Source of the DNA: AC-32 sp963717725
Lineage (GTDB): Bacteria > Actinomycetota > Thermoleophilia > Gaiellales > Gaiellaceae
Direction: 5' to 3'
Length of the DNA: 64,000 nt
NCBI GenBank assembly: GCA_963717725.1
Contig: CAVQWS010000003.1
Span: forward strand, 465,483 to 529,482
Each line of letters begins with the position of its first letter. The first letter of the stretch is position 1. A model generated the notes under the pieces. It was not told where the DNA came from. It worked only from the letters and a program-made list of their open reading frames with translations, and did not search any database. Below, in pieces: positions 15,994 through 24,646 of the stretch. The position numbers were made by a program, and so were the translations under genes.

Positions 15994-16886
15994 GCGTACG
16001 CGGCAACAGAGGCGCGGAAGAGCGCGAGCGCCGAGCCTTCGCGCACGCCGCCGCCGGCGAGCTCGAAGGACAGACCGAGCCGACGCTGCGCCTCGGCGAA
16101 CAGGATCGCGCCGCCGAGCAGCGTCTTCGCGCGCGGCGGCGGCACGTTGTAGCGCTTGGTGATCTTCGCGCGCTTGAGCTGCGACAGCTCCGCGACCGCC
16201 TCGGCCAGGCCGCTCGCGTCGAGCGTGCCGACGACGCGCCGCAGGGCCCGCGCGGTGCCGCCGGCCGCCAGGCCGATCTGCGCGACCGGAGGAACGACCC
16301 CCTCGAACGCCTCGGCGGCCGCCGCCCGCGCGGCTTCAACCGCCTCCGCCGAGGGCGGATCGGAGTCGGCGAGCAGCCGGGTGGTGAGGCGGAGCGAGCC
16401 GAGATCGACCGAGCGCACCCACGCCGGCCCGGTCTCGAGCGTGCCGACGACCAGCTGCGCCGAGCCGCCGCCGATGTCGCAGACGGCCGCGCTCGCGGGC
16501 GGGTGCTCGAGGGCGGCGAGCGCGCCGTCCCAGGCCAGCATCCCCTCTTCCTCCGAGCTCAGGATCCGCACCGGCACACCGGTGCCGTGCGCGAGCGCGT
16601 CGGCGAACTCGTCACTGTTGGCGCTCTGGCGGCCGGGCGAAGTGACGAGGATCTCGATCCGCTCGCAGCCGAGCCGCCGTGCCCGGCGCGTCTGCGCGCG
16701 CGCGACCTCGACGGCCTCCGCGCACTTCGGCGCGCTGATGTAGCCGTAACGCTCGACCTCCTCCCCGAGCCCGAGCTGCTCGCGCTCCTCGTGCACGTGC
16801 AGCACCTGCCGGCCGTCCGGGACGGCGACGAGCAGGCGGAGCGTGTTGGCGCCCACGTCGACGATTGCTACTCGCACGCGCTCCAT
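15990..16886 (-). CDS. ppx: Ppx/GppA family exopolyphosphatase
   Basis: Hydrolyses terminal phosphate from polyphosphate (or pppGpp). The ATG at 16886 gives 298 residues, the length of the short actinobacterial Ppx enzymes without the C-terminal HD-like domain. The ASKHA-fold motifs are AIVDVGANTLRLLVA near the N-terminus, EEEGMLAWDGALAAL, and the phosphate-binding CDIGGGSAQLVVG. The start upstream at 16961 would run into ppk1 and is not needed. The gene follows ppk1 by 25 bp, so synthesis and breakdown of polyphosphate are probably co-expressed. Confidence 0.92.
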   Translation of the reverse strand: MERVRVAIVDVGANTLRLLVAVPDGRQVLHVHEEREQLGLGEEVERYGYISAPKCAEAVEVARAQTRRARRLGCERIEILVTSPGRQSANSDEFADALAHGTGVPVRILSSEEEGMLAWDGALAALEHPPASAAVCDIGGGSAQLVVGTLETGPAWVRSVDLGSLRLTTRLLADSDPPSAEAVEAARAAAAEAFEGVVPPVAQIGLAAGGTARALRRVVGTLDASGLAEAVAELSQLKRAKITKRYNVPPPRAKTLLGGAILFAEAQRRLGLSFELAGGGVREGSALALFRASVAAYA

Positions 16887-16911
16887 TCTTCCCAGCGCGT
16901 CGGCTGACGAA

Positions 16912-19002
16912 TCAGCGGGCGCGGGAGACGGTGTTCGCACGCCGTGCCCGCGCGCGGGCACGGCGCATCAATGCGGCGTGCAAGCTCTGGCCGGCGCTGC
17001 CTTTCTTCCCACGGATCCGCTCCCAGGTGCCGTCGGCGCGCAGGGCCCACGACCAGCGGGTGTCGTCCATGATCGAGTCGAACGTGCGGGTCAGCTCGCG
17101 CTGGCTGCGGGCGTCCTCGACCGGGAGAAGGATCTCGATCCGGTGGTCGAGGTTGCGCCGCATCAGGTCGGCGCTGCCCATGAGGAACGTGCTCTCGCCG
17201 TCGGCCTCGAAGATGAAGAAGCGGCTGTGCTCGAAGAAGCGGCCGAGCAGCGTGCGCACCTTGATGTCCTCCTTGCCGCCGCGGCGCCGCGGCCAGAGCG
17301 TGCAGGTCGTGCGCGCGAAGATCTCGACGTCGACGCCCACGTCCGCGGCCGCGTAGAGCTCGCGCACGATCTCCTCGTCGGCGAGGTGGTTGACCTTGAT
17401 GCGGATCCGCGCCGGCTTGCCGGCCTCGGCGGCAGCCGCGCAGGCGCGGATGTGCTCGACCAGGCCGCTCCGCATCGTGAACGGCGCCACCAGCAGCTTG
17501 CGGAAGGCATGCGGCCGCCCGAAGCCGGTCAGGTAGTTGAACAGGTCCGCCAGGTCGGCCGTGACGTCCTCGTCGCCGGTGAAGAGGCTGAAGTCCTCGT
17601 AGAGCCGCGCCGTGACCGCGTTGTAGTTGCCGGTGCCGATGTGCGCGTACCGGCGCAGGCCGCCGTCGGCCTCGCGCCGCACGATCAGCGTGCCCTTGGC
17701 GTGGATCTTCATGTCCGGGAAGCCGTAGACGACGTGGACGCCGGCCGACTCGAGCGCACGCGACCACTCGATGTTGCGGCGCTCGTCGAAGCGGGCCTTC
17801 AGCTCGACCAGGCAGACCGTCTGCTTGCCCTCCTCGGCCGCCTCGATCAGCGCGGGCACGTGCGGCGAGTCGTCGCTCGTGCGGTAGACGGTCGTCTTGA
17901 CGGCGACCGTTCGCGGGTCGGTGGCGGACGTGCGCACGAACCACTCGAACGTGCGCGCGAAGGAGTCGTAGGGGTGGTGAACGAGGATCGGGCTCTTGCG
18001 CAGCTCCGCGAAGAGTGCGTCGGCGTCGCCCGAGGCGAAGCGGGTCGGCACCACCGGCACCCATGGGTCTTCCTTCAGCTCGGGCCGGTCGAGCGCCGCC
18101 AGCTCGTCCAGCTCGGCGAGGTCGAGCAGGCCCGGCACGAGGTAGATCTGATCCGCCGAGATGTCGAGCCCGCTCTTCAGCTGCTCGAGCATCCGCGTCG
18201 AGCAGGAGCCCGAGACCTCGACGCGCACGGCATCGCCGAAGGGGCGGCGCCGCAGCTCGAGCTCGACCGCCTCGAGCAGGTCGTCGGCCTCGTCGGAGAC
18301 CGCGAAGTCGGCGTCGCGCGTGACCCGGAAGATCGTGCACTCGACGACCTCCATCGTCGGGAACAGCCAGGAGAGGAAGTGCCGGATCACGCGCTCGAGC
18401 GGCAGGAACAGGCCGCGCGAGCCGATCGAGAGGAAGCGCGGCAGCAGCTCCGGGACCTTCACGCGCGCGAAGCGCTCCTCGCCGGTGTCCGGGTCGCGGA
18501 CGAACAGGCCGAGGCTAAGCGAGAGCCCGGAGATGTAGGGGAACGGCTGGCCGGGCCCGACGGCGAGGGGCGTCAGCACCGGGAAGATCTCGCTGTCGAA
18601 GACCCGCTCGAGCTCCTCCAGCTCCTTCGGCTCGAGGTCTTCGATCTCCGCCACGACGATCCCGGCGGCCTCGAGCGCGGGGCGCAGGTGGCGCTTCCAG
18701 AGCTTCGCCTGCTCGGCCGCCAGTGCCGTGCTGCGCTCGCGGATCTCGGCCAGGGCGGCCTGCGGCGTCAGTCCGTCGGGCGAGCGCACGGTGACGCCGG
18801 CCGCGACCTGGTCCATCAGCCCGGCCACCCGGACCATGAAGAACTCGTCCATGTTCGCGGAGAAGATCGAGCAGAAGCGGACGCGCTCCAGCAGGGGCAG
18901 CGAGTCGTCGCGTGCGATGTCAAGCACGCGGCCGTTGAAGTCGAGCTGCGACAGCTCCCGGTTCAGGAACCTCGGTTGCTCTTCGGGGGTGCTGACAGCC
19001 AC
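16912..19002 (-). CDS. ppk1: Polyphosphate kinase 1
   Basis: Makes polyphosphate from ATP at the membrane or granule. It has 696 residues, the full family length. The N domain begins RFLNRELSQLDFNGRVLD, then SIFSANMDEFFMVRVAGL. The phosphorylated histidine is H434 in DMKIHAKGTL. A second phospholipase-D-like motif is in YAHIGTGNYNAVTARLYEDF, and MGSADLMRRNLDHRIE is the usual C-terminal block. The GTG start at 19002 is chosen because no earlier start precedes the conserved opening. Direct 11-bp repeats lie 37-58 nt upstream. Confidence 0.97.
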   Translation of the reverse strand: MAVSTPEEQPRFLNRELSQLDFNGRVLDIARDDSLPLLERVRFCSIFSANMDEFFMVRVAGLMDQVAAGVTVRSPDGLTPQAALAEIRERSTALAAEQAKLWKRHLRPALEAAGIVVAEIEDLEPKELEELERVFDSEIFPVLTPLAVGPGQPFPYISGLSLSLGLFVRDPDTGEERFARVKVPELLPRFLSIGSRGLFLPLERVIRHFLSWLFPTMEVVECTIFRVTRDADFAVSDEADDLLEAVELELRRRPFGDAVRVEVSGSCSTRMLEQLKSGLDISADQIYLVPGLLDLAELDELAALDRPELKEDPWVPVVPTRFASGDADALFAELRKSPILVHHPYDSFARTFEWFVRTSATDPRTVAVKTTVYRTSDDSPHVPALIEAAEEGKQTVCLVELKARFDERRNIEWSRALESAGVHVVYGFPDMKIHAKGTLIVRREADGGLRRYAHIGTGNYNAVTARLYEDFSLFTGDEDVTADLADLFNYLTGFGRPHAFRKLLVAPFTMRSGLVEHIRACAAAAEAGKPARIRIKVNHLADEEIVRELYAAADVGVDVEIFARTTCTLWPRRRGGKEDIKVRTLLGRFFEHSRFFIFEADGESTFLMGSADLMRRNLDHRIEILLPVEDARSQRELTRTFDSIMDDTRWSWALRADGTWERIRGKKGSAGQSLHAALMRRARARARRANTVSRAR

Positions 19003-19038
19003 GACCGCCTATCTTCGCTTGCGGCCAGGGGCCATTGG

Positions 19039-19060
19039 GTTACGAACTCGTTACGGTTGC
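19039..19060 (-). promoter_or_regulatory. Candidate Pho-box-like direct repeats upstream of ppk1
   Basis: Two units of 11 bp, GTTACGAACTC and GTTACGGTTGC, lie side by side between pstS and ppk1. Pho regulators of the OmpR type bind direct repeats with this 11-bp period. The second unit recurs, inverted, in the pstC/pstS intergenic region at 23478-23488. Confidence 0.4.
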
Positions 19061-20068
19061 TCAGCCGAGCCTCGCGAGCGTGCGCTTGTCGGCGGAGACC
19101 ACTTGCTCGGGCAAGGGCGCGAACTGCAGCTTCTGGCCGAAGGCCTGGCCAGGGCCGATCGCGTAAGTGACGAAGTCGCTCAGAGCCTTCGCCTTGCGCG
19201 ATCTCGCCGGGAAGATCGCGTACGTGAAGGTCGAGATCGGGTAGGCGTTCGGCGCCGAGGCCGGCGGGTCCGTGAGCGAGATCGCGTTGTCGGGCGGGAT
19301 CGCCCTCACCGCCGCGGCCGCGGCCGTGATCGTGTCCGGTCCGGGAACCGGGAACTTGCCGGCTTCGTTGCGGATCAGCGCGTAGTCGAGCTTGTTGCGG
19401 AAGACGTACGAGCTGCCCAGGTAGCCGATCGCGCCGTTGTTGCGGCCGAGCACCGCGGCGACGCCGTCGTTTCCCCTCCCGCCGATCCCGGTCGGCAGGT
19501 CGAGCTGGGGCGAGACGCCTTCGGTCGATCTCCAGGGCGTGCTGACCTTGGCGAGAAAGTCGCTGAAGGCGTAGCTGTCGCCGCTGCCGTCGCTGCGATA
19601 GACGGGGATCACCGGCGTCGCCGGCAGCTTCGACCCCGGGTTGAGCCGGGTGATCGCCGGGTCGTTCCAGTGCGTGATCCTGCCGAGGTAGATGCCCGCC
19701 AGGACCGGCCCGCTGAGCTTGAGCTTCGCCGGCGCGCGCTTCAGGTTGTACGAGAGGAGGGTCGCCCCGAGCGCCCAGGGCAGTTGGACGCAGTCCTTGC
19801 AGGCCGACGCCTGGTTGGGCGTGAGCGGAGCATCGCTCGCGCCGAAGTCGATCGTCCGGGCCGTCATCTGCGCGATGCCGCCGCCCGAGCCGATGGCCCC
19901 GTAGGTGATCATGGCGCCGGTTTTCTTCCCGTAGTCGCTTGCCCACTGGGAGAGGAGCGGAGCGACGAGCGTGCTTCCCGCGCCAACCAGCGACGTGCTT
20001 TCGCCCGACCCGCCGCAGCCGGCGAGCGGCAGCACGAGCAGCAGTGCGATCAGCGCGCGCGCCTGCAA
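19061..20068 (-). CDS. pstS: Phosphate ABC transporter substrate-binding lipoprotein (copy 1)
   Basis: Binds phosphate outside the membrane. It starts at TTG 20068, six bases after the phoU stop. The lipoprotein signal ends LPLAGC (C18). Ligand-binding blocks are VGAGSTLVAPLLSQW, GSGGGIAQMTARTIDFGASDAPLT, VYRSDGSGDSYAFSDFLA and YPISTFTYAIF. The gene stands at the 3' end of the pst operon after phoU rather than at its head. It is paralogous to the divergent pstS at 23623; this copy is the lipidated one. Confidence 0.95.
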   Translation of the reverse strand: MQARALIALLLVLPLAGCGGSGESTSLVGAGSTLVAPLLSQWASDYGKKTGAMITYGAIGSGGGIAQMTARTIDFGASDAPLTPNQASACKDCVQLPWALGATLLSYNLKRAPAKLKLSGPVLAGIYLGRITHWNDPAITRLNPGSKLPATPVIPVYRSDGSGDSYAFSDFLAKVSTPWRSTEGVSPQLDLPTGIGGRGNDGVAAVLGRNNGAIGYLGSSYVFRNKLDYALIRNEAGKFPVPGPDTITAAAAAVRAIPPDNAISLTDPPASAPNAYPISTFTYAIFPARSRKAKALSDFVTYAIGPGQAFGQKLQFAPLPEQVVSADKRTLARLG

Positions 20069-20074
20069 GAACGG

Positions 20075-20758
20075 TCAGGCGTGCTGCTCGGGGTGCGAGG
20101 CGTCGGTGAACTCGCGGAACTCACCCGTCAGCAGGTACGAGATCTGCTCGCCGATGTCCACCGCGTGGTCGCCGATCCGCTCCAGCGTCCTCGAGACCAG
20201 CACCATCCGCAGCACCCACTCCCGCAGACCCGGCTCGCCGACGATCTCGACCACGCGCTCGACGAAGCGGCGGTTAGAGCGGTCGATCAGCTCGTCCAGG
20301 TCGACGAGCGACTCCGCGGCTGCCAGGTCGCGGTTGGCAAAGGCGTCGAGCGCGACGCGGATCATCTCCTCCGCCCGCTCGCCCATCTCCTGCAGGCTCT
20401 GGAGCAGCGTCGGGTCCCCGTCGACGTCGGCGACCAGCTTCGTCAGCTTCGCGATCGTGACCGCGTAGTCCGCCATCCGCTCGAGGTGGAGGTTCGTGTG
20501 CAGCATCGCGAGCACGAGCCGTAGGTCGGTCGCGACCGGCGTCTGCCGCGCGAGCAGGGACTGAATGCCCTCCTCGATCTGGATGTATTGACGGTCGACG
20601 TCGTCGTCGAAGGCGATCACGTCGTCGGCGAGCTCGACGTCGCCCTGTCCGAGCGCGTTCAGCGCCCCTCGTAGCACGCGCAGAACGAGCTCGCCCTCCT
20701 CCTGCAGGCTCGCTTCGAGCTGGTCGAGCTCTTCCTGGAAGCCGACGCGCATCCCCAT
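20075..20758 (-). CDS. phoU: Phosphate transport system regulator PhoU
   Basis: A 227-residue all-helical protein of the PhoU family with the two repeated three-helix bundles (residues 8-110 and 115-220). Acidic metal-binding patches lie around FDDDVDRQYIQIEEG and VDLDELIDRSNRRFVERV. PhoU links the Pst transporter to the PhoR kinase and tunes uptake. It follows pstB by 3 bp, the usual coupling. Confidence 0.95.
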   Translation of the reverse strand: MGMRVGFQEELDQLEASLQEEGELVLRVLRGALNALGQGDVELADDVIAFDDDVDRQYIQIEEGIQSLLARQTPVATDLRLVLAMLHTNLHLERMADYAVTIAKLTKLVADVDGDPTLLQSLQEMGERAEEMIRVALDAFANRDLAAAESLVDLDELIDRSNRRFVERVVEIVGEPGLREWVLRMVLVSRTLERIGDHAVDIGEQISYLLTGEFREFTDASHPEQHA

Positions 20759-20761
20759 GAG

Positions 20762-21625
20762 CTACCCGAACCGGCCGGTCACGTAATCCTCCGTCCGCTT
20801 GTCGGACGGAGCCGTGAAGAGCTTCGGCGTCTCGTCGTACTCGACCAGCACGCCGTAGCGCTGGCTGTCCTCCACTTGGAGGCTGAAGAATGCGGTCCGA
20901 TCGGCGACGCGGGCGGCCTGCTGCATGTTGTGCGTCACGATCACGATCGTGTACTGGTCCTTGAGCCCGTGCATCAGCTCCTCGATCCTCTGCGTCGCGA
21001 TCGGGTCGAGGGCCGAGGCCGGCTCGTCGAGCAGCAGCACCTCCGGCTCGATCGCGATCGCGCGGGCGATGCACAGGCGCTGCTGCTGGCCGCCTGAAAG
21101 CGAGAGCGCGCTCTTCTTCAGGCGGTCCTTGACGTCGTCCCAGAGCGCGGCCGACGTCAGGGCCCGCTCGACGCGCTCGTCGAGATCCTTCTTCATGCCG
21201 AGGATGCGCGGCGCCCAGGCGACGTTGTCGTAGATCGTCTTCGGGAACGGGTTCGGCTTCTGGAAGACCATTCCGATCCGCCGGCGCACCTCGACCGGCT
21301 CGACGTCGCCGTAGAGGTCGACGCCGTGGTAGAGCACCTGCCCGTCGAGGTTGAAGCTCGGCACCATGTCGTTCATCCGGTTGAGGCAGCGAATGAACGT
21401 GCTCTTGCCGCACCCCGAGGGCCCGATCACGGCCGTGATCAGGTTCTTCGGGATCTCGATGCTCACGTCCTTGACGGCGATGTTCGAGCCGTAACGAGCG
21501 GTCAAGCCCTGGATCTCGAAGACCGTCTCCGTGGAGCGCGGCTCTGCCTCGTTGCGCTCGGCGACGTCGACCGGCCTCATCGGCGGCATCGTAACCGTCT
21601 CGTTCACCTCGTCCTCCTCGCTCAT
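20762..21625 (-). CDS. pstB: Phosphate ABC transporter ATP-binding protein
   Basis: ATPase that powers phosphate import. The ATG at 21625 overlaps the pstA stop (ATGA) and gives 287 residues. Walker A is GPSGCGKST (68-76), the ABC signature LSGGQQQR, Walker B LLLDEPASALDP and the switch histidine VTHNMQQA. FQKPNPFP is the Q-loop typical of PstB. Residues 1-33 are an extra, acidic and flexible N-terminus not found in most PstB proteins. Confidence 0.96.
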   Translation of the reverse strand: MSEEDEVNETVTMPPMRPVDVAERNEAEPRSTETVFEIQGLTARYGSNIAVKDVSIEIPKNLITAVIGPSGCGKSTFIRCLNRMNDMVPSFNLDGQVLYHGVDLYGDVEPVEVRRRIGMVFQKPNPFPKTIYDNVAWAPRILGMKKDLDERVERALTSAALWDDVKDRLKKSALSLSGGQQQRLCIARAIAIEPEVLLLDEPASALDPIATQRIEELMHGLKDQYTIVIVTHNMQQAARVADRTAFFSLQVEDSQRYGVLVEYDETPKLFTAPSDKRTEDYVTGRFG

Positions 21626-22509
21626 CGGGCCATGTTCCTTCGAGTGTGCGCAAGCGCCAGCCGCGCGAGCAGGCTGGTCAGCAGGACGAAGAGGATCAGT
21701 ACGAGCGCGGTCGCCCAGGCGCGCTCGTGGTCGAGCGGGTCCGGCGACTCCGACCAGATGAAGATCTGCACCGGCATGTTCGGCAGGGCGTGTCGCGGGT
21801 CCCATTGCACCGAGGTCGCGTAGATCGACGTCACGAAGAGGAGCGGGGCCGTCTCACCCACCGCGCGCGCCACGGCGAGAACTGTCCCGGTGACGATGCC
21901 GCCCAAGGAGCTCGGGAGGACGACGCCGAGCACGGTCCGCCAGCGGCTCGCGCCGAGTGCCAACGCGCCTTCCCGCTGGCTGCTCGGAACCAGGCGGAGC
22001 ACCTCCTGGGTGGCGCGCGTGACCAGCGGGAGCATCACGATCGCGAGGCCGTACGAGCCCGCGAGCCCGTTCTGCTGGTGTCCGTAAACGAGCAGCCCGA
22101 AGACGAAGATCGCGATCACGATCGAGGGCAGGCCGTTCATCAGGTCGATCACGAGCTGGATCCCGGCGCGGAGCTTCGGCGAGGCGAACTCGTTCGTGAA
22201 GATCGCGATCAGCACGCCGACCGGAACGGCGATCAGGGCGGCGATGCCGACCAGGATCGCGGAGCCGACGATCAGCGGCGCGATCCCGCCCCCCGGCTGG
22301 CCGAAGAGCGGCAGGTCCTTGGTCAGGAAGCCGATCGAAAGCTGCGAGGCGCCCCGCTTCGCGACCGACCACACGACGATCCCGAGCACGGCGACTGCAA
22401 CGAGCGCGGCGAGCAGGGCGAGGAGCTCGGCCAGCCGGTTCATCAGCCGCCGCCGTCGGGTGCGCCCGCCGCGGCCCCTGAGATCGATCGTGGGATCCAG
22501 CGAGGACAT
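21622..22509 (-). CDS. pstA: Phosphate ABC transporter permease PstA
   Basis: A 295-residue inner-membrane permease with six hydrophobic segments. It starts at the ATG at 22509, one base into the pstC stop, after which comes an Arg-rich cytoplasmic leader (RGRGGRTRRRR). The coupling-loop signature EGALALGASRWRTVLGVVLP contacts PstB. FTNEFASPKLR and AVARAVGETAPLLF are characteristic PstA blocks. Much longer frames upstream are only the opposite reading of pstC. Confidence 0.95.
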   Translation of the reverse strand: MSSLDPTIDLRGRGGRTRRRRLMNRLAELLALLAALVAVAVLGIVVWSVAKRGASQLSIGFLTKDLPLFGQPGGGIAPLIVGSAILVGIAALIAVPVGVLIAIFTNEFASPKLRAGIQLVIDLMNGLPSIVIAIFVFGLLVYGHQQNGLAGSYGLAIVMLPLVTRATQEVLRLVPSSQREGALALGASRWRTVLGVVLPSSLGGIVTGTVLAVARAVGETAPLLFVTSIYATSVQWDPRHALPNMPVQIFIWSESPDPLDHERAWATALVLILFVLLTSLLARLALAHTRRNMAR

Positions 22510-23471
22510 CAGTCGCCGCCCGTCCGCACAACTGCGCGCCGCACGACGAGCTGGGCGAGGAAGTTCGTCAACAGCCCGATCACAAGCAGGATCGCGCCGA
22601 GGTAGAACAGCGCCGAGATCTGCATCTTCGAGACTGCGCCCTGGTACTGGCCGGCGATGCGGCTGGCGAGCGTGTCGCCGGTGCTGAAGAGCGACCACTG
22701 GATCGTCCAGCCCGCGCCGATCACCTGGGTGACGGCGATTGCCTCGCCGATCGCCCGCCCAAGGCCCAGGATCACTGCAGCCGCGATCCCCGAGCGGGAC
22801 GACGAGAGGACGACGCCCCGGACCATCTCCCAGCGCGTCGCGCCGAGCGCGAGCGCGCCTTCCTCGAGCTCGTTCGGCACGCTCAGGAACAGCTCGCGGC
22901 AGATGCTGGCCACGATCGGGACGACCATGATCGCGAGCACGAGCCCGGCGATGAAGATGCCGCTCGACTGCGGAGTGCCGCTGAAGAGCGGGATGAAGCC
23001 CAGCGTGTCGTGCAGCCACGGCTCGAGGTGGTTGGCCGCGAACGGGCCGAGCACCAGGATCCCCCAGAGCCCGAGCACGACGCTAGGCACGGCGGCGAGC
23101 GTTTCCACGAGCGCGCCGACGATGCCGCCGACGCCGCGAGGTGCGAGCTCGCTCAGGAAAAGCGCAATCGCGATCGCCAGCGGGACCGCGATCACGAGTG
23201 CCATCAGCGACGTCACGGCCGTGCCGAAGAGACCCGGCAGCGCGCCGTAGACGTCATGGGTCGCATCCCAGGTGCGGCCCCAGAGGAAGGCGATGCCGAA
23301 CTTGTCGAAGGCGAGGCGAGACTCGCCGAAGACCTTCAGGACGATCGCGACCATCACTGCGATCGCGGCCAGTGCCGCGAGTGCGGTCAGGCCGAGCAGC
23401 GCGCGGTCGCCGAGCCAGTCGCGCATGCGACGGCCATGACCCAGGCGCTCGACTGCGGGAGCCGTGCTCAC
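22509..23471 (-). CDS. pstC: Phosphate ABC transporter permease PstC
   Basis: A 320-residue permease, first gene of the pstC-pstA-pstB-phoU-pstS run. It has a cytoplasmic leader, then six membrane segments. The EAA loop is EEGALALGATRWEMVRGVVL. Further matches are YGALPGLFGTAVTSL near the start of the core and GLGRAIGEAIAVTQVIGAG near the end. GTG at 23471 is the likely start, with TACGGT 9 nt upstream. Confidence 0.95.
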   Translation of the reverse strand: MSTAPAVERLGHGRRMRDWLGDRALLGLTALAALAAIAVMVAIVLKVFGESRLAFDKFGIAFLWGRTWDATHDVYGALPGLFGTAVTSLMALVIAVPLAIAIALFLSELAPRGVGGIVGALVETLAAVPSVVLGLWGILVLGPFAANHLEPWLHDTLGFIPLFSGTPQSSGIFIAGLVLAIMVVPIVASICRELFLSVPNELEEGALALGATRWEMVRGVVLSSSRSGIAAAVILGLGRAIGEAIAVTQVIGAGWTIQWSLFSTGDTLASRIAGQYQGAVSKMQISALFYLGAILLVIGLLTNFLAQLVVRRAVVRTGGD

Positions 23472-23477
23472 AGAGGG

Positions 23478-23531
23478 GCAACCGTAACCGCCAAACCCGC
23501 TTTTCCTGCGGGAAGTATCCGGACCGTTACC
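23478..23531. promoter_or_regulatory. Divergent control region of pstC and the second pstS
   Basis: The region 23472-23622 separates the two operons. It holds GCAACCGTAAC (23478-23488), the complement of a unit found upstream of ppk1, and a related ACCGTTACC at 23523-23531. A CCCGC/GCGGG hairpin lies between them. On the minus strand TACGGT at 23481-23486 could be the -10 of pstC. A binding site for the PhoB-like regulator is likely but not proven. Confidence 0.4.
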
Positions 23532-23622
23532 AGATCACAACGGCCTGTCAGCCCACGCCTTTGTGGCTGCGAGCGACCCTGACGGTGGTGCAACACAGAC
23601 CATCGAGAGGAGAGAGACCAAA

Positions 23623-24645
23623 TTGAGTGAGAAGCGACTCGCCGCGGCTGTTGCGGCGCTCATTGTTGTGGCCGTCGCTATGACGGCCGGGCTGGCGTCG
23701 GCGCGGCCGACCGCCTCGCTCTCAGGAGCGGGCAGCACCTTCGTCGTGCCGCTCGTGACGGCCTGGACGCAGCACTACAACGGCGCGTCTGTCAACTACA
23801 GCGGGATCGGCAGCGGGGGCGGCATCTCCGCGATCACGGCCCGCTCGGTCGATTTCGGCGCAAGCGACGCTCCGCTGACGCCCGACCAGGCCTCGGCCTG
23901 CCACGGCTGCGTCCAGATCCCGTGGGCGTTCTCGGCCACCTCGATCCCGTACAACGTCAGCGGGGTGGGCTACGGCCTCAAGCTGACGGGCACGGTCATC
24001 GCCGCGATCTACGGCGGCTCGGTCAAGTACTGGGACAACCCGGCGATCAAGAAGATCAACTCCGGGGTCAAGCTGCCGCACGAGAAGATCGTCCCGATCT
24101 ACCGCTCGGACGGCAGCGGCACGAGCTACAACTTCACCGACTACCTGTCGCACGTCAGCCCGGCATGGAAGAACTCGGTCGGCAAGGGCACGCAGCCGAA
24201 CTTCCCCGTAGGCGTCGGCGCCCGCGGCAGCTCCGGGGTGGCAGCCAAGCTGCAGAGCACGCCCGGCGGCATCACGTACGTCGACGTCGCCTACTCGCTG
24301 AAGAACCACTTCAAGATCGCCAAGGTCCGCAACCGCGCCGGCAAGTTCCTGCTGCCGGGCATCAAGCAGATCCAGGCGGCGGCGGACTCGATCCGCAAGC
24401 TCCACAACAGCCAAAACGCGTTCACGGCGGTCGATCCGAACGCGCGCGCAAAGAACGCCTACCCGATCTGCACCTTCACCTGGGTGATCATGCCGCTCAA
24501 GACCAGTAAGGCGCCTGAGCTGAAGAAGTTCGTCACCTGGGCGCTCAACAAGGGGCAGTCATACGGTCCCCCGCTGCTCTTCGTGCCGGTTCCGAAGGCG
24601 GTCAAGCAGGCCGGCCTCAAGACCCTGGCCAAGGTCCATAGCTAG
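23623..24645 (+). CDS. pstS: Phosphate-binding protein, PstS family (copy 2)
   Basis: A 340-residue periplasmic-type binding protein, divergent from the pst operon. TTG 23623 is chosen because a strong GAGAGGAGAG site lies just before it. The signal peptide ends near GLASARP and has no lipobox cysteine, so this copy is secreted or held by other means. The ligand blocks are SGAGSTFVVPLVTAW, GSGGGISAITARSVDFGASDAPLT, YRSDGSGTSYNFTDYLS and YPICTFTWVIM. Two PstS proteins with one PstCAB suggest different affinities or roles. Confidence 0.94.
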   Translation: MSEKRLAAAVAALIVVAVAMTAGLASARPTASLSGAGSTFVVPLVTAWTQHYNGASVNYSGIGSGGGISAITARSVDFGASDAPLTPDQASACHGCVQIPWAFSATSIPYNVSGVGYGLKLTGTVIAAIYGGSVKYWDNPAIKKINSGVKLPHEKIVPIYRSDGSGTSYNFTDYLSHVSPAWKNSVGKGTQPNFPVGVGARGSSGVAAKLQSTPGGITYVDVAYSLKNHFKIAKVRNRAGKFLLPGIKQIQAAADSIRKLHNSQNAFTAVDPNARAKNAYPICTFTWVIMPLKTSKAPELKKFVTWALNKGQSYGPPLLFVPVPKAVKQAGLKTLAKVHS

Positions 24646-24646
24646 G

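Noticed and set aside
16843..19170. Long open frame (775 codons) on the plus strand opposite ppk1
   Set aside because: It is the high-G+C shadow of ppk1, composed of low-complexity Arg/Ala/Leu sequence with no motifs.
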